64,000 nucleotides of DNA from Pseudomonas sp. PSB18 (GCF_014596565.1 NZ_NOIN01000002.1:620001-684000), one strand, 5' to 3'; shown: positions 1-13,525, counted from the first letter of the stretch. Translations and numbers: made by a program. Notes: generated from the letters alone by a model not told the origin.

Positions 1-127
1 TGAACTGATACTCCACCTCCACGTTCGGGTGCTGGTGCAAGACCGCCTGCATCATAGTGAAGGTGTAGTAGTCGGTATCCAGCAGGCTCTGGATGACGCC
101 ACTGTTTGAGTCGAATGCGCTGTCCAT
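1..127 (-). CDS. pncB: nicotinate phosphoribosyltransferase, N-terminal fragment
   Basis: The first 42 codons of a gene that runs off the left edge. The N-terminus contains [20 protein letters not shown], the characteristic start of PncB, which converts nicotinate and PRPP to nicotinate mononucleotide in the Preiss-Handler NAD salvage route. The ATG lies 9 bp downstream of the pncA stop, so the two probably form a pncA-pncB operon. Only the start is visible, so completeness of the gene cannot be judged. Confidence 0.85.
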   Translation of the reverse strand, partial: MDSAFDSNSGVIQSLLDTDYYTFTMMQAVLHQHPNVEVEYQF

Positions 128-136
128 GTTTGCTCC

Positions 137-784
137 TTACTCGCTTGCCAGACGGATGGTTTCTTCGCGGGTCCTGGCCAACCGGATCCCCGCTTGCTGC
201 AGATCCTGAAGGGTTTGCGTGGCGCCCTCCTCACTGATGGCCCGGCAGGCCGGAAGGTGAACGATCACGTTGAAGCCGGCGGCAGCCAGTTGCAGGGCGG
301 TGGTCTTGACGCAGAAATCCAGCGCCAGCCCGCCGACAAGGACTTGCTCCACACCCAGCCCCTTCAGATATTCGATCACCCCGGTGGACAGCTTGCCGTG
401 CAGGTCGTGGTAACAGGCGCCATACGGGTGAAAATCCGGCTCGACGCCCTTCCAGACGAAATAGTCGTAGTCGTAGGGGGTCGGCAATTCGTCCAGCAAG
501 GTGAAACCTTCGGTGCCGGGGACACAGTGACTCACCCAAGTGACGTCGGCGTGCTCGAGCCCGGTCGGTGTGAGCATCTGTGAATGATCGGCGACCACCC
601 ATGGCGCCTGAGGCGAGTGGGCATCCTTACTACCGACGCGCAGGCTGGCCAGGGAAGCGATGAAATTCAGTTCATCGCCAATCTGCTCACCACCAGGCAC
701 TGGCAGCTCATCAGGGCAAAGCGGTGTAAAGCTCTTTTGCGCATCGACATCGAAGGAAGCCGTCTTACGGTTCAGGCTATTCAT
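137..784 (-). CDS. pncA: nicotinamidase
   Basis: 215 aa isochorismatase-fold amidohydrolase that deamidates nicotinamide to nicotinate, the substrate of the following pncB product. The catalytic triad is visible: Asp14 (VDAQKSF), Lys112 (VWKG) and Cys158 in LDFCVKTT. The metal-binding residues Asp54-x-His56 and His86 (SHCVPGTEG) are also in place. An AGGAGA ribosome binding site lies 6-7 bp before the ATG. The gene heads a minus-strand operon with pncB and is divergent from a nadD-like/nrtR pair; a palindrome lies 29 bp upstream of its start. Confidence 0.93.
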   Translation of the reverse strand: MNSLNRKTASFDVDAQKSFTPLCPDELPVPGGEQIGDELNFIASLASLRVGSKDAHSPQAPWVVADHSQMLTPTGLEHADVTWVSHCVPGTEGFTLLDELPTPYDYDYFVWKGVEPDFHPYGACYHDLHGKLSTGVIEYLKGLGVEQVLVGGLALDFCVKTTALQLAAAGFNVIVHLPACRAISEEGATQTLQDLQQAGIRLARTREETIRLASE

Positions 785-812
785 ACTGGTTTCTCCTGTT
801 CACGGCAACGAG

Positions 813-829
813 AGTACATAACGTGTACT
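813..829. promoter_or_regulatory. probable NrtR operator 1 (pncA side)
   Basis: Perfect inverted repeat AGTACA-N5-TGTACT, 17 bp, between the divergent NAD-salvage operons and 29 bp upstream of the pncA start. A second 17-bp palindrome with the same GTACAT-N3-GTGTAC layout lies at 936-952. The nearest regulator gene encodes an NrtR-like Nudix-wHTH protein, so it is the obvious candidate to bind. Binding itself is inferred. Confidence 0.7.
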
Positions 830-935
830 TTAATGACAAGTCACCGTGAAAAAGAATTTCCACTGAAGCTTTGTAAATGCCAACTGGTAGGCAAACGTAA
901 TCAGACTATTTCGTCGAACACGATTTTGATGATAC

Positions 936-952
936 GGTACATGTCGTGTACC
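936..952. promoter_or_regulatory. probable NrtR operator 2 (nadD-like/nrtR side)
   Basis: Perfect inverted repeat GGTACA-N5-TGTACC, 17 bp, ending 15 bp before the ATG of the nadD-like gene and next to its AGAGG ribosome binding site. It shares the GTACAT-N3-GTGTAC core with the palindrome at 813-829. The position would let a bound repressor block the nadD-like/nrtR transcript, implying autoregulation. Confidence 0.7.
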
Positions 953-967
953 CAAAGAGGATAAACC

Positions 968-1513
968 ATGTTCGAACTGGCCCTGTATGGCGGCGCCTTC
1001 AATCCCCCTCATGCCGGTCACGCCCAGGTGATGATCCAGGCGTCATGCCAGGCCAGGCGCGTGCTGGTCACCCCAAGCTTCCGGCATCCCTACGGCAAGC
1101 GGATGGTTGACTATGAAGTTCGCCTGAAATGGCTGGAGTCGATCGTCGAGCACGTTCAGCCGCAGTGCTGCGCGCCAGTGCACGTAAGCCGGGTCGAGCA
1201 GGTCGTCGCGCGTGGCGTCGAAGGCGCCATCTATAGCTACACCCTGCTTGCTCACCTTGCCGACAGCCTGGCCTTGGACGGCAAACGAATAGCGTTAGTG
1301 GTGGGTCAGGACGTCGCGGATCAGCTACCGACCTTCTATCGCGGCGAGGAATTACTGGAGCGCTTTTCCATCCTCTGTGTGGAAGAAAGGATCCCTGTGC
1401 GCAGTACGCTGGTTCGCGAGCGACTGGCATTAGGCGAACTGTTGCCCAACCACTGGATGGCACCCGGCATGGACCCGGTAAACTACGACCTTTACGCTAC
1501 CCACGGAAACTGA
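968..1513 (+). CDS. nicotinate/nicotinamide mononucleotide adenylyltransferase-like protein
   Basis: 181 aa nucleotidyltransferase of the NadD/NadM class. The HxGH adenylyl-transfer motif is GGAFNPPHAGH at residues 8-18, and a C-terminal VRSTLVRERL resembles the ISSTxxR phosphate-binding motif. It would join ATP to NaMN or NMN; which one cannot be told from sequence. It sits in a salvage cluster rather than the usual housekeeping nadD context, so it may be a second, regulated enzyme. AGAGG lies 7 bp before the ATG. The stop codon is 1 bp from the start of the nrtR-like gene, so the two are co-transcribed. Confidence 0.75.
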   Translation: MFELALYGGAFNPPHAGHAQVMIQASCQARRVLVTPSFRHPYGKRMVDYEVRLKWLESIVEHVQPQCCAPVHVSRVEQVVARGVEGAIYSYTLLAHLADSLALDGKRIALVVGQDVADQLPTFYRGEELLERFSILCVEERIPVRSTLVRERLALGELLPNHWMAPGMDPVNYDLYATHGN

Positions 1514-1514
1514 C

Positions 1515-2222
1515 ATGCCGAACCGCACAGCCGCTGCGCGCGATTATCTGCACACCATCGACCTGTGTGTGCTGCGCTTCAACCGGGAAGCCCAGGCCCT
1601 TGAAATCCTCCTGAACCGCCGGGAAGCCGAGCCGTTCGCCGGCCATTGGGCGCTGCCTGGGATCGTGGTGAATGGAGGGGTCGAAGATCTCACGCTCAAC
1701 GACGCCGTGGAGCGCCTGCGCAACTCGAACAAAGTGGGCATGCCGCTGGCCTGGATCGAACAGGTCGGCACCGTCGGCGACGCGTTCCGCGATCCACGTT
1801 GCTGGTCATCGTCGACGTTCTACCTGGCCATTGTCAGCGACACGCCCCCGCTCGCCGAACACCAGGGGTTCTTTACGCTCAAGGACGTCGCTGACGCCAC
1901 GATAAAACTCCCTTTCGACCACAACAGCCTGGTGGCTGCCGTGCAGGAACGGCTGTTGTCCAAAGCGCTCTACAGCAGCCTGCCGCTGATGTTCCTGGGC
2001 CCCGAATTCAGCGCGCCGGAAGCCGTGGGAATTTTTTCCCTGGTACTCGAGCGTCCGGTGCTCAAGACCAGCATGCGCCAGCGCCTGTTGAAGATGACCG
2101 AAGCGGGCTATCTGCAGGAAACCGGCCGCAAGAAAAGCGGCGACGGCGGCCGCCCGCAGCGCACGGTGGAAAACCTCAAGCCGGGCAGCGTCTACCTGTT
2201 TGACCGGTGTTTTCTGGAGTGA
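1515..2222 (+). CDS. nrtR: NrtR-type Nudix-related transcriptional regulator of NAD metabolism
   Basis: 235 aa. Residues about 12-145 form a Nudix-like domain (ALPGIVVNGGVEDLTLNDAV), but the catalytic glutamates of the Nudix box are absent, as expected for a sensor domain that binds ADP-ribose rather than cleaving it. The C-terminal third is a winged helix (RQRLLKMTEAGYLQETGRK). Known NrtR proteins repress NAD biosynthesis or salvage genes and release DNA on binding ADP-ribose. The neighbours (pncB, pncA, nadD-like) and two palindromes at 813-829 and 936-952 support that role here. Confidence 0.82.
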   Translation: MPNRTAAARDYLHTIDLCVLRFNREAQALEILLNRREAEPFAGHWALPGIVVNGGVEDLTLNDAVERLRNSNKVGMPLAWIEQVGTVGDAFRDPRCWSSSTFYLAIVSDTPPLAEHQGFFTLKDVADATIKLPFDHNSLVAAVQERLLSKALYSSLPLMFLGPEFSAPEAVGIFSLVLERPVLKTSMRQRLLKMTEAGYLQETGRKKSGDGGRPQRTVENLKPGSVYLFDRCFLE

Positions 2223-2395
2223 TGCTCAGCCCGGAATCTGGGCGCTCGGCAAGCGCGCATCCACGTCACTCGATGCCATAAAAATTCCTACGATTGCCCA
2301 TCATCTTTTCTAGTTCGACAAAACCCGCCCACTCGTCAAATCTTCGCCCAACCCTGGCGGGGACTCATAAAAACAAGACCTGACGAGCGTGCTTC

Positions 2396-4285
2396 ATGGG
2401 CATCAGTATGAAATTCGGCCACAAGATCCTTCTCGGTGCCTGTGTCATCTCGGTGGCAGTATTCCTGTCGTTCTCATTGTTCAATGACCATCGACAACAA
2501 GCCAGTACCCGCGAAGCGCTGCACAACAGCTTGCAAACCACGGGCAAGTTACTCGGTGCCAACCTCGACAATTGGTTGGCTGGCCGGCTCCTGTTGATCG
2601 AAGGGGCGGCCGAAACCATTGCTGCCGACCCCACTCCGACCACCATCAGCAAAATGCTCTCTCAAGACATCATCACCAAGACTTTTATTGCCAGCTATGT
2701 CGGGCTCCAAGACAGTCGTTTCTTTATTTACCCCGAGCGGGTGATGCCCGATGGTTACGACGTTCGTCAACGCCAGTGGTACAAAGAGGCGGCCGCCTCT
2801 CTCAACCCGGTGCTGACCGAACCCTACATCGGAGCGGGCATCGATTATCTGATCATGACCGAGGCGGTGCCGATCAAGATCAACGGCAAGGCAGCCGGCG
2901 TATTCGGCGCGAGCCTGAGCCTGGAAAAGCTCGCCAGCATCGTCAACTCCGTCGATCTCAACGGCATCGGCTATGCCTTCCTGGTCAGTGACGACGGCAA
3001 GATCCTGGTCCATCCCGACAGCGCCTTGGTCACCAAGACTCTGGCCCAAGCGTTCCCCGAAGGCGCTCCGGGTATCAACGACAATCTGAATGAAGTGCGG
3101 GAAAACGGCAGTACCCGGATCGTCACATTTACACCGATCAACGGTTTACCGTCATTGCACTGGTCCATTGGGCTGTCGGTGGACAAGGACAAAGCCTACG
3201 CCGCGCTCCATGAGTTTCGTACCTCGGCCCTGATCGCCACGCTGATTGCGGTGCTGATCACCATCGCCTTGCTTGGTCTGCTGATCAACACCCTGATGCG
3301 GCCTTTACGCTGTATGGGCTTGGCCATGCAATCGATTGCCGAGGGCGAAGGCGATCTGACCCAACGCCTGCAGAGCCTGTCCCAGGACGAATTTGGCGTG
3401 ATGGCCGGCGGGTTCAACCGCTTCGTCGAACGCATTCAGCACTCGATACGCGAAGTGCTGACCTCCAGTACCCAACTCACCCAATTGGCCGCGCAGGTCA
3501 GCCAGGCATCGCACTCGTCGCTGAAAAGCTCCGACACCCAAGCGGCGTTGACCCACAACATCGCTACAGCCATCAACGAGCTGGGCGCCGCCGCCCAGGA
3601 GATCGCCCGTAGCGCCGCCCATGCGTCAAACCGCGCCTCGGATACCAAGAACCAGACCCAGGAAGGCCAGCAGGTGGTGGAGCGCAGCATCAGCGCCATG
3701 GCACAGCTCTCATCACAAGTGATCAATACCCGTCAGGACATCGAAAGCCTGAATGAAAAAACCTTGAAAATCGGCCGGATCCTCGACGTGATTAAGGGCA
3801 TTTCCGACCAGACCAACCTGCTGGCCCTGAATGCCGCTATCGAAGCCGCCCGTGCCGGGGATGCAGGACGTGGCTTTGCGGTGGTTTCGGACGAGGTGCG
3901 CACCCTCGCCCACCGCACTCAACAATCGGCGCAGGAAATTCACAATATGATCGAGGAGTTGCAAGCCGGTGCCGGCAACGCCGTCAACGCCATGCTGGAA
4001 AGCCAGCGCCACAGCGATACCAACGTCAGTACCGCCAGGCTTGCCGGTGAACGACTCACTCAGGTGCTGCAGGGCATTGGCGAGATCGACGAAATCAACC
4101 TATCCATGGCCACCGCCACCGAAGAACAAACCTCGGTGGTGGACAATCTGGATCGCGACATCAGCCACATCAATGACCTGAACCAGAAAACCGTCGGCAA
4201 TCTGCAATCCACTTTGCAGGCGTGCAATGAACTGGAGAAGCAGTCGATCCGCCTGCAGCAGATGGTGAACACCTTCAAGATCTGA
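2396..4285 (+). CDS. methyl-accepting chemotaxis protein with dCache ligand-binding domain (PctA-like)
   Basis: 629 aa, the same length as P. aeruginosa PctA. A TM helix at residues about 10-28 is followed by a periplasmic double-Cache domain, a second TM near 281-300, HAMP, and a cytoplasmic signalling domain with the hairpin tip [18 protein letters not shown]. In the ligand pocket the amino-acid motif is mostly kept: Tyr121, Arg126, Trp128, Tyr129 and Tyr144. The aspartate expected at 173 is Ser (GVFGASLSL), so the ligand may not be an ordinary amino acid. The ATG at 2396 gives numbering matching PctA; an ATG at 2408 is the alternative. It stands alone between nrtR and glmS. Confidence 0.88.
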   Translation: MGISMKFGHKILLGACVISVAVFLSFSLFNDHRQQASTREALHNSLQTTGKLLGANLDNWLAGRLLLIEGAAETIAADPTPTTISKMLSQDIITKTFIASYVGLQDSRFFIYPERVMPDGYDVRQRQWYKEAAASLNPVLTEPYIGAGIDYLIMTEAVPIKINGKAAGVFGASLSLEKLASIVNSVDLNGIGYAFLVSDDGKILVHPDSALVTKTLAQAFPEGAPGINDNLNEVRENGSTRIVTFTPINGLPSLHWSIGLSVDKDKAYAALHEFRTSALIATLIAVLITIALLGLLINTLMRPLRCMGLAMQSIAEGEGDLTQRLQSLSQDEFGVMAGGFNRFVERIQHSIREVLTSSTQLTQLAAQVSQASHSSLKSSDTQAALTHNIATAINELGAAAQEIARSAAHASNRASDTKNQTQEGQQVVERSISAMAQLSSQVINTRQDIESLNEKTLKIGRILDVIKGISDQTNLLALNAAIEAARAGDAGRGFAVVSDEVRTLAHRTQQSAQEIHNMIEELQAGAGNAVNAMLESQRHSDTNVSTARLAGERLTQVLQGIGEIDEINLSMATATEEQTSVVDNLDRDISHINDLNQKTVGNLQSTLQACNELEKQSIRLQQMVNTFKI

Positions 4286-4321
4286 AGGTGATGTTCCAGA
4301 ACCCGCTCGGCAGACGCGCCC

Positions 4322-6154
4322 TCACTCCACCGTCACAGACTTCGCCAGATTCCGCGGCTGGTCGACATCCGTCCCCTTGAGCACGGCCACGTAGTACGAC
4401 AGCAGCTGCAGCGGGATGGTATAGAGGATCGGCGCCAGGCTGTCGTGGATGTGCGGCATGTGCACCACGTGATTCCCTTCACCATTGGTCATGCCGGCCT
4501 TTTCGTCAGCGAAGACGATCAACTGGCCGCCACGGGCGCGCACTTCCTGGAGGTTGGACTTGAGCTTTTCCAACAGCTCGTTGTTCGGCGCCACGGTGAC
4601 CACCGGCATGTCGTTGTCCACCAGGGCCAGCGGGCCGTGCTTGAGCTCACCGGCCGGGTAGGCTTCGGCGTGGATGTAGGAGATTTCCTTGAGCTTCAAG
4701 GCTCCTTCCATCGCCACCGGGAATTGCGCACCACGGCCCAGGAACAGGGTGTGGTTCTTCTCGGCGAACAGTTCGGCGATTTTTTCCACGGTGCTGTCCA
4801 TCGCCAGGGCTTCACCCAGACGGGCCGGCAGGCGACGCAGCTCTTCCACCAGTTTCGCCTCTACGCCCTCGGCCAAGGTCCCGCGTACCTGACCCAACGA
4901 CAGGGTCAACAACAACAGGCCGACCAACTGGGTGGTGAAGGCCTTGGTCGACGCCACGCCGATTTCGCGGCCGGCCTGGGTCAGCAGGGTCAGGTCGGAT
5001 TCGCGCACCAGCGAGCTGATGCCGACGTTGCAGATCGCCAGGCTGGCAAGGAAACCCAAGGCCTTGGCATTGCGTAGCGCCGCCAGGGTATCGGCGGTTT
5101 CACCGGACTGGGAGATGGTGACGAACAGCGTGTCCGGTTGCACCACCACCTTGCGGTAACGGAACTCACTGGCAACTTCCACCTGGCACGGAATGCCGGC
5201 CAATTCCTCCAGCCAGTAACGGGCGACCATGCCGGCGTGATAGCTGGTGCCGCAGGCGACGATCTGCACATTGCGGACCTTGGCGAACAATTCGGCGGCC
5301 TGTGGGCCGAAAGCCTGGACCAATACCTGGCTCTGGCTCATGCGCCCTTCCAGAGTACGTTGCACAACAGCCGGTTGCTCGTGGATTTCCTTGAGCATGA
5401 AGTGGCGGAATTCGCCCTTGTCGGCGGCCTCGGCACCGTCGCGGTACTGCACGGTCTCGCGCTCCACCGCTTGGCCATCGAGATCCCAGATCTGCACGCT
5501 GTCCCGACGGATTTCAGCGATATCGCCTTCCTCCAGATACATGAAACGGTCGGTGACCTGACGCAGTGCCAACTGGTCCGACGCCAGGAAGTTTTCCCCC
5601 AGGCCCAGGCCGATCACCAGCGGGCTGCCACTGCGGGCCGCCACCAGGCGGTCCGGCTGCTTAGCACTGATGACTGCCAGGCCATAGGCGCCATGAAGCT
5701 CCTTGACGGTGGCCTTGAGGGCCACGGTCAGGTCCATCAGGTCCTTGAGCTTGTGATTGATCAGGTGCGCGATGACTTCAGTGTCGGTGTCCGAGGTGAA
5801 CACGTAGCCCAGGGCCTTGAGTTGTTCACGCAACGCTTCGTGGTTCTCGATGATGCCGTTGTGCACCACCGCCAGGTCGCCGGAGAAATGCGGGTGGGCA
5901 TTACGCTCGCACGGCGCACCATGGGTGGCCCAACGGGTGTGGGCGATGCCCAGGCGACCGACCAGCGGCTCGCTTTCCAGGGCCTGCTCCAGCTCACTGA
6001 CCTTGCCCGGCCGACGCATGCGCTCAAGTTGCCCATCGTGGGTGAGCACTGCCACACCCGCGCTGTCATAGCCACGGTATTCCAGGCGCTTGAGGCCTTC
6101 GAGCAGGATGGCTGTGATGTTGCGTTCAGCAACGGCGCCGACAATTCCACACAT
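4322..6154 (-). CDS. glmS: glutamine--fructose-6-phosphate aminotransferase (isomerizing)
   Basis: 610 aa, full length. Makes glucosamine-6-phosphate from fructose-6-phosphate and glutamine, the first step toward UDP-GlcNAc for peptidoglycan and LPS. It starts MCGIVGAV with the catalytic Cys2 of the class II glutaminase domain, followed by two SIS sugar-isomerase domains ([16 protein letters not shown] and the SQSGETADT loop) and the family C-terminus LAKSVTVE. Its start is 1 bp from the end of the upstream DeoR-family gene, so the pair is one transcript. GlmU, later in the same pathway, is encoded just upstream. The gene is convergent with the chemoreceptor gene, 36 bp away. Confidence 0.97.
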   Translation of the reverse strand: MCGIVGAVAERNITAILLEGLKRLEYRGYDSAGVAVLTHDGQLERMRRPGKVSELEQALESEPLVGRLGIAHTRWATHGAPCERNAHPHFSGDLAVVHNGIIENHEALREQLKALGYVFTSDTDTEVIAHLINHKLKDLMDLTVALKATVKELHGAYGLAVISAKQPDRLVAARSGSPLVIGLGLGENFLASDQLALRQVTDRFMYLEEGDIAEIRRDSVQIWDLDGQAVERETVQYRDGAEAADKGEFRHFMLKEIHEQPAVVQRTLEGRMSQSQVLVQAFGPQAAELFAKVRNVQIVACGTSYHAGMVARYWLEELAGIPCQVEVASEFRYRKVVVQPDTLFVTISQSGETADTLAALRNAKALGFLASLAICNVGISSLVRESDLTLLTQAGREIGVASTKAFTTQLVGLLLLTLSLGQVRGTLAEGVEAKLVEELRRLPARLGEALAMDSTVEKIAELFAEKNHTLFLGRGAQFPVAMEGALKLKEISYIHAEAYPAGELKHGPLALVDNDMPVVTVAPNNELLEKLKSNLQEVRARGGQLIVFADEKAGMTNGEGNHVVHMPHIHDSLAPILYTIPLQLLSYYVAVLKGTDVDQPRNLAKSVTVE

Positions 6155-6155
6155 A

Positions 6156-6932
6156 TTATTTCTCCTGGCTGACAGACGCGCAGATCACCTGGATGCCACG
6201 CGCCTGAATCTGATCACGGGCCTCTACGGGCAGGCGATCATCGGTAATGAGGGTATGGACGCTGCTCCACGGCAGTTCCAGGTTGGGGATCTTGCGACCG
6301 ATCTTGTCGGCCTCCACCATCACGATGACTTCGCGGGCCACCTCAGCCATGACACGGCTCAGCCCCAGCAACTCGTTGAAGGTGGTGGTACCACGAACCA
6401 GGTCGATGCCGTCGGCACCGATGAACAGCTGGTCGAAGTCGTAGGAACGGAGGACTTGTTCGGCCACCTGACCCTGGAAGGATTCGGAATGGGGGTCCCA
6501 GGTGCCGCCGGTCATCAACAACACCGGCTCGTGCTCCAGTTCGTTCAAGGCACTGGCGACATGCAACGAGTTGGTCATGACCACCAACCCCGGTTGCAGG
6601 CCGAGTTCAGGGATCATGGCGGCGGTGGTGCTGCCGCTGTCGATGATGATTCGTGCATGCTCGCGAATCCGCTTCACCGCAGCCCGGGCAATGGCTTGCT
6701 TGTACTTGGAAACGGTTTGCGCGTTATCAGCCACCAACTCCTGCGGCATCGGGACCGCACCACCGTAACGACGCAATAGCAGGCCATTCGTCTCCAAGGC
6801 GGCAAGATCCTTGCGAATCGTAACTTCCGAGGTTTCGAAGCGCTTGGCCAACTCGTCCACACTGACTTCACCCTGCTCTTGGAGCAAGGCAAGGATGTTG
6901 TGGCGGCGTTGGGGGGTGTTGCGCTTTGACAT
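6156..6932 (-). CDS. glmR: DeoR-family transcriptional regulator (GlmR-type)
   Basis: 258 aa. The N-terminal winged helix is typical of DeoR regulators ([20 protein letters not shown], about residues 24-43, then RRYGGAV), followed by a sugar-phosphate sensing domain. It lies between glmU and glmS and ends 1 bp before glmS. In P. aeruginosa the gene in this position (PA5550) is called glmR and affects amino-sugar metabolism and cell-wall stress. That it controls glmS is inferred from linkage. Confidence 0.85.
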   Translation of the reverse strand: MSKRNTPQRRHNILALLQEQGEVSVDELAKRFETSEVTIRKDLAALETNGLLLRRYGGAVPMPQELVADNAQTVSKYKQAIARAAVKRIREHARIIIDSGSTTAAMIPELGLQPGLVVMTNSLHVASALNELEHEPVLLMTGGTWDPHSESFQGQVAEQVLRSYDFDQLFIGADGIDLVRGTTTFNELLGLSRVMAEVAREVIVMVEADKIGRKIPNLELPWSSVHTLITDDRLPVEARDQIQARGIQVICASVSQEK

Positions 6933-7031
6933 GGCGGCTTAAGTTTCGATTCGAAAGATAACGTAAGCAATCAAAACCTATTGCGCGGCGATCGTCAAGG
7001 CAGAGGGAGAAAAATTCAGAATGAATGAGGT

Positions 7032-7127
7032 CCTGTGGGAGCGAGCCTGCTCGCGATGGCGGTATATCAGCCAAGTAGTCATCGACTGACACAACGCTAT
7101 CGCGAGCAGGGCTCGCTCCCACAGAGT
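7032..7127. repeat. paired REP palindrome (BIME-like)
   Basis: Two copies of a Pseudomonas REP unit in opposite orientation: TGTGGGAGCGAGCCTGCTCG near 7034-7053 and its near-complement ending GCTCGCTCCCACAGAG at about 7112-7127, separated by about 35 bp. Together they could form a long hairpin in the 210-bp gap between glmU and glmR. The same unit recurs elsewhere in the window, for example at 42841-42872 and 55275-55372. Confidence 0.8.
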
Positions 7128-7142
7128 GGACTGTGGATAACT

Positions 7143-8510
7143 TTACGGCTTCTTGATTTTTTCCGGACGCTTCCAGCCGTCGATATTCTTCTGGCGTGCA
7201 CGACCCACCGCCAGCTGTCGGTTATCCACATTCTGGGTAATGGTTGACCCAGCTGCCGTGGTTGCACCACTGGAGATATCCACAGGCGCCACCAGGGAGT
7301 TGTTGGAACCGATGAATACGTCCTCCCCCAACACCGTCTTCCACTTGTTCGCGCCGTCATAGTTACAGGTGATGGTGCCGGCACCGATATTGGTGCGGGC
7401 GCCGACTTCAGCGTCACCCAGATAGGTCAGGTGACCGGCCTTGGCACCCTCACCCAGGTGGGCGTTCTTCAACTCGACGAAGTTACCCACATGGGCGTGG
7501 GCCTCTAGCACGGAGCCAGGACGCAAACGGGCAAACGGGCCGGCATCGCTGCCTTCACCCATCACCGCACCGTCCAGGTGACTGTTGGCCTTGATCACCA
7601 CGCCTTTGCGCAGGGTGCTGTCCTTGATCACGCAGTTCGGACCGATGACCACGTCGTCCTCGATGACCACCTTGCCCTCGAGGATGACGTTGATGTCGAT
7701 GACTACGTCGCGGCCTACGCTGACGTCACCTCGAACATCGAAGCGGGCCGGGTCACGCAGGGTTACGCCTTGGGCCATCAGGCGGCGGGCGGCACGCAGC
7801 TGATAGTGGCGTTCCAGCTCGGCCAGTTGCCGACGATCATTGGCACCCTGCACTTCCATCGCGTCCAGGGGCTGTTCGGTGGCAACCACCAGACCGTCAG
7901 CCACCGCCATGGCAATCACATCAGTCAGGTAGTACTCGCCTTGGGCATTGTTGTTCGACAGGCGACTCATCCAGTCGCCCAGACGCCCGGCCGGCAGCGC
8001 CAGGATCCCGGTGTTGCCCTCGGTGATGGCGCGTTGGGCTTCGTTGGCATCCTTCTGCTCGACGATGGCGGTGACCTGGCCGTCGGCGTCGCGCACGATG
8101 CGTCCGTAGCCGGTAGGGTCATCCAGCTCGACGGTCAACAGGCCCAGTTGTTGCGGGCCAACATGCTTGAGCAGGCGCTGCAACGTGTCCACTTCGATCA
8201 GCGGCACATCACCATAAAGAACCAGCACCGTGTCAGCGGTAATGAACGGCACTGCCTGGGCCACCGCGTGGCCTGTCCCGAGTTGTTTATCCTGCAGGAC
8301 AAAATTCAGGTCATCGGCGGCCAGCCGTTCACGCACGGCATCGGCACCATGACCGATCACCACGTGAATGCGCTGTGGATCGAGTTGGCGAGCGCTGTGG
8401 ATAACATGACCGAGCATGGAGTTGCCAGCGATCGGATGCAGTACCTTGGGCAGCGCCGAACGCATGCGAGTGCCTTGGCCGGCCGCGAGGATAACGATTT
8501 CAAGAGACAT
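7143..8510 (-). CDS. glmU: bifunctional UDP-GlcNAc pyrophosphorylase / GlcN-1-P acetyltransferase
   Basis: 455 aa. The N-terminal Rossmann-like uridylyltransferase carries [19 protein letters not shown]; the C-terminal half is a left-handed beta-helix acetyltransferase with hexapeptide repeats ([12 protein letters not shown] and similar). It acetylates GlcN-1-P and couples it to UTP to give UDP-GlcNAc. The ATG at 8510 ([13 protein letters not shown]) matches the family start; an in-frame TTG 12 bp upstream is unlikely. It follows the atp operon beyond a strong terminator, and itself contains two exact DnaA boxes (7222-7230, 8396-8404). Confidence 0.96.
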   Translation of the reverse strand: MSLEIVILAAGQGTRMRSALPKVLHPIAGNSMLGHVIHSARQLDPQRIHVVIGHGADAVRERLAADDLNFVLQDKQLGTGHAVAQAVPFITADTVLVLYGDVPLIEVDTLQRLLKHVGPQQLGLLTVELDDPTGYGRIVRDADGQVTAIVEQKDANEAQRAITEGNTGILALPAGRLGDWMSRLSNNNAQGEYYLTDVIAMAVADGLVVATEQPLDAMEVQGANDRRQLAELERHYQLRAARRLMAQGVTLRDPARFDVRGDVSVGRDVVIDINVILEGKVVIEDDVVIGPNCVIKDSTLRKGVVIKANSHLDGAVMGEGSDAGPFARLRPGSVLEAHAHVGNFVELKNAHLGEGAKAGHLTYLGDAEVGARTNIGAGTITCNYDGANKWKTVLGEDVFIGSNNSLVAPVDISSGATTAAGSTITQNVDNRQLAVGRARQKNIDGWKRPEKIKKP

Positions 8511-8570
8511 GACGGGTACCAATCCTGGGTGGTCAATGACTACGACCGGATGATGAGAGTCGCAAAAAGA

Positions 8571-8598
8571 AAAAAGGGTAGCCGAGGCTACCCTTTTT
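8571..8598 (-). terminator. Rho-independent terminator of the atp operon
   Basis: Perfect 8-bp stem GGGTAGCC / GGCTACCC with a 2-nt loop at 8576-8593, flanked by A5 and T5 runs so that it can work in both directions. It lies 26 bp downstream of the atpC stop and separates the ATP synthase operon from glmU. Confidence 0.9.
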
Positions 8599-8624
8599 AA
8601 TCAATCGCACAGAAAGCAGACGGC

Positions 8625-9050
8625 TTAGCCGCCGAACTTCTTGCGGATCTGCTGGACGGTGCGCAGCTGGGCTGCGGCCTCGGCCAGACGTGCAGCAGCA
8701 GAACCGTAGTCGAAGTCTGCGCCTTTTTCGTGCAGGGCCTTCTCGGCAGCCTTGACGGCTTCCTGAGCGGAGGCTTCGTCCAGGTCGGCAGCACGTTGCA
8801 CGGTGTCGGCAAGGACCTTGACCATGCTCGGCTGAACCTCGAGGAAACCACCAGAGATGTAGAACACCTCTTTTTCCCCGCCCTGCTTGGTCAGACTAAT
8901 CGGACCTGGCTTCAAGCTGGTGATCAGCGGTGCGTGCCCCAGAGCGATACCAAGATCCCCCAGTTCACCATGCGCAACCACAAACTCGACCAGACCGGAG
9001 AAAATTTCCCCTTCCGCACTGACGATATCGCAATGGACTGTCATAGCCAT
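8625..9050 (-). CDS. atpC: ATP synthase F1 subunit epsilon
   Basis: 141 aa. An N-terminal beta-sandwich ([18 protein letters not shown]) is followed by a C-terminal alpha-helical region with an Ala/Glu-rich stretch ([20 protein letters not shown]). It forms the central stalk with gamma and can inhibit ATP hydrolysis. It is the last gene of the atp operon, 45 bp after atpD, with a strong terminator beyond it. Confidence 0.96.
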   Translation of the reverse strand: MAMTVHCDIVSAEGEIFSGLVEFVVAHGELGDLGIALGHAPLITSLKPGPISLTKQGGEKEVFYISGGFLEVQPSMVKVLADTVQRAADLDEASAQEAVKAAEKALHEKGADFDYGSAAARLAEAAAQLRTVQQIRKKFGG

Positions 9051-9095
9051 CTGATTGCCTCAACCTAAATTAGCGCCCGTTTCCGGGCGCCGGGA

Positions 9096-10499
<1,404 letters not shown>

Positions 10500-11360
10500 T
10501 TAAACCGCGGCAGCGCCGCCGACGATTTCCGAGATCTCTTGGGTGATCGCAGCCTGACGCGCCTTGTTGTAGATCAGCTGCAAATCGCTGATCAAATCAC
10601 CGGCGTTGTCGGTAGCGTTCTTCATCGCGATCATCCGCGCGGCTTGTTCAGCTGCGTTGTTCTCGACCACCGCCTGGTACACCTGCGACTCCACGTAGCG
10701 GACCATCAAGCCGTCGAGCAGCTCCTTGGCATCCGGTTCGTAGAGGTAGTCCCAGTGGTGCTTGAGTTCCTGTTCCGGGGTCGCAACCAATGGAATCAAC
10801 TGCTCCACGGTCGGCTGTTGCGTCATGGTGTTGATGAACTTGTTGGATACCACGGACAGGCGGTCGATCCGGCCTTCCAGGTAAGCATCCAGCATCACCT
10901 TGACACTGCCGATCAGGTCATTGATCGACGGTTCTTCACCCAGGTGGCTGATAGCGGCGACGACGTTACCGCCGAAGTTGCGGAAGAAAGCCGCACCCTT
11001 GCTACCTACCACGCACAGATCGATCTCGACGCCTTGTTCGCGGTTTACCGCCATGTCCTTGACCAGGGCCTTGAACAGGTTGGTGTTCAAGCCACCGCAC
11101 AGACCACGGTCACTGCTCACCACAACGTAACCGACGCGCTTGATGGCGCGGTCGATCATGAACGGGTGGCGATATTCCGGGTTGGCGTTGGCCAGATGAC
11201 CAATCACCTGGCGGATGCGCTCCGCATAAGGACGGCTAGCAGCCATGCGCATTTGTGCCTTGCGCATTTTGCTGACCGCCACTTTTTCCATGGCGCTGGT
11301 AATCTTTTGCGTGCTTTTGATGCTCGCAATCTTACTGCGAATCTCTTTTGCGCCTGCCAT
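10500..11360 (-). CDS. atpG: ATP synthase F1 subunit gamma
   Basis: 286 aa rotor shaft subunit. The N-terminal [20 protein letters not shown] and the C-terminal helix ([20 protein letters not shown]) are the two coiled-coil segments that turn inside the alpha3beta3 hexamer. It lies 50 bp after atpA and 27 bp before atpD in the atp operon. Confidence 0.97.
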   Translation of the reverse strand: MAGAKEIRSKIASIKSTQKITSAMEKVAVSKMRKAQMRMAASRPYAERIRQVIGHLANANPEYRHPFMIDRAIKRVGYVVVSSDRGLCGGLNTNLFKALVKDMAVNREQGVEIDLCVVGSKGAAFFRNFGGNVVAAISHLGEEPSINDLIGSVKVMLDAYLEGRIDRLSVVSNKFINTMTQQPTVEQLIPLVATPEQELKHHWDYLYEPDAKELLDGLMVRYVESQVYQAVVENNAAEQAARMIAMKNATDNAGDLISDLQLIYNKARQAAITQEISEIVGGAAAV

Positions 11361-11410
11361 GTAACACCTATCAGGTTAGCAAGCGGGAGCCTTGCGGCTC
11401 CCGCTGCGGC

Positions 11411-12955
<1,545 letters not shown>

Positions 12956-12976
12956 TGCTCTGCTGCCCCTTCAAAC

Positions 12977-13513
12977 TCAAGATTTCAATGCTTCGGCAAG
13001 TTTCGCGATTTTGCCGCGAATCGAGCCATCGATAACCAGGTCGCCGGCGCGGATTACAACGCCCCCTATAAGGGACTTGTCTTCCTCGACTTGCAGGCGC
13101 ACTTCCCGGTTGAGTCGTGCACTGAGAACCTTGGCGAGTTTGTCTTGCTGTTCTTGGTTCAATGCAAAAGCACTGGTGACTTCCACGTCTACCGATTTCT
13201 CCTGCTCGGCCTTGTACAGGTCGAACAGGGCGGCGATCTCCGGCAGAAGCGGGAGACGGTCGTTTTCAGCAACGACGTGAATGAAATTCTGTGCCTTGGC
13301 ATCGAACTTGTCGCCGCACACGTCAATGAACGTGGCGGCCTTTTCTGCGCTCGTCAGTCGCGGGGCCTTGAGCACGCGCTGCATGGTGTCGTCTTGCGAC
13401 ACCGCTGCTGCCAGGCCGAGCATGGCTGACCAATTGGCCAGTTGCTGGTGGGCCTGAGCGTGCTCGAAGGCCGCCTTAGCGTAAGGTCGGGCCAACGTGG
13501 TCAGTTCTGCCAT
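12977..13513 (-). CDS. atpH: ATP synthase F1 subunit delta
   Basis: 178 aa peripheral-stalk subunit that links F1 to subunit b. The N-terminal helical domain starts [20 protein letters not shown] and the C-terminal region contains [20 protein letters not shown], the family signature. It lies between atpF (12 bp) and atpA (21 bp). Confidence 0.96.
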   Translation of the reverse strand: MAELTTLARPYAKAAFEHAQAHQQLANWSAMLGLAAAVSQDDTMQRVLKAPRLTSAEKAATFIDVCGDKFDAKAQNFIHVVAENDRLPLLPEIAALFDLYKAEQEKSVDVEVTSAFALNQEQQDKLAKVLSARLNREVRLQVEEDKSLIGGVVIRAGDLVIDGSIRGKIAKLAEALKS

Positions 13514-13525
13514 GATCGCCCTCGC

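Noticed and set aside
6155..6155. Possible glmS ribozyme upstream of glmS
   Set aside because: Only 1 bp separates the regulator gene from glmS, and that ribozyme is a feature of Gram-positive bacteria.
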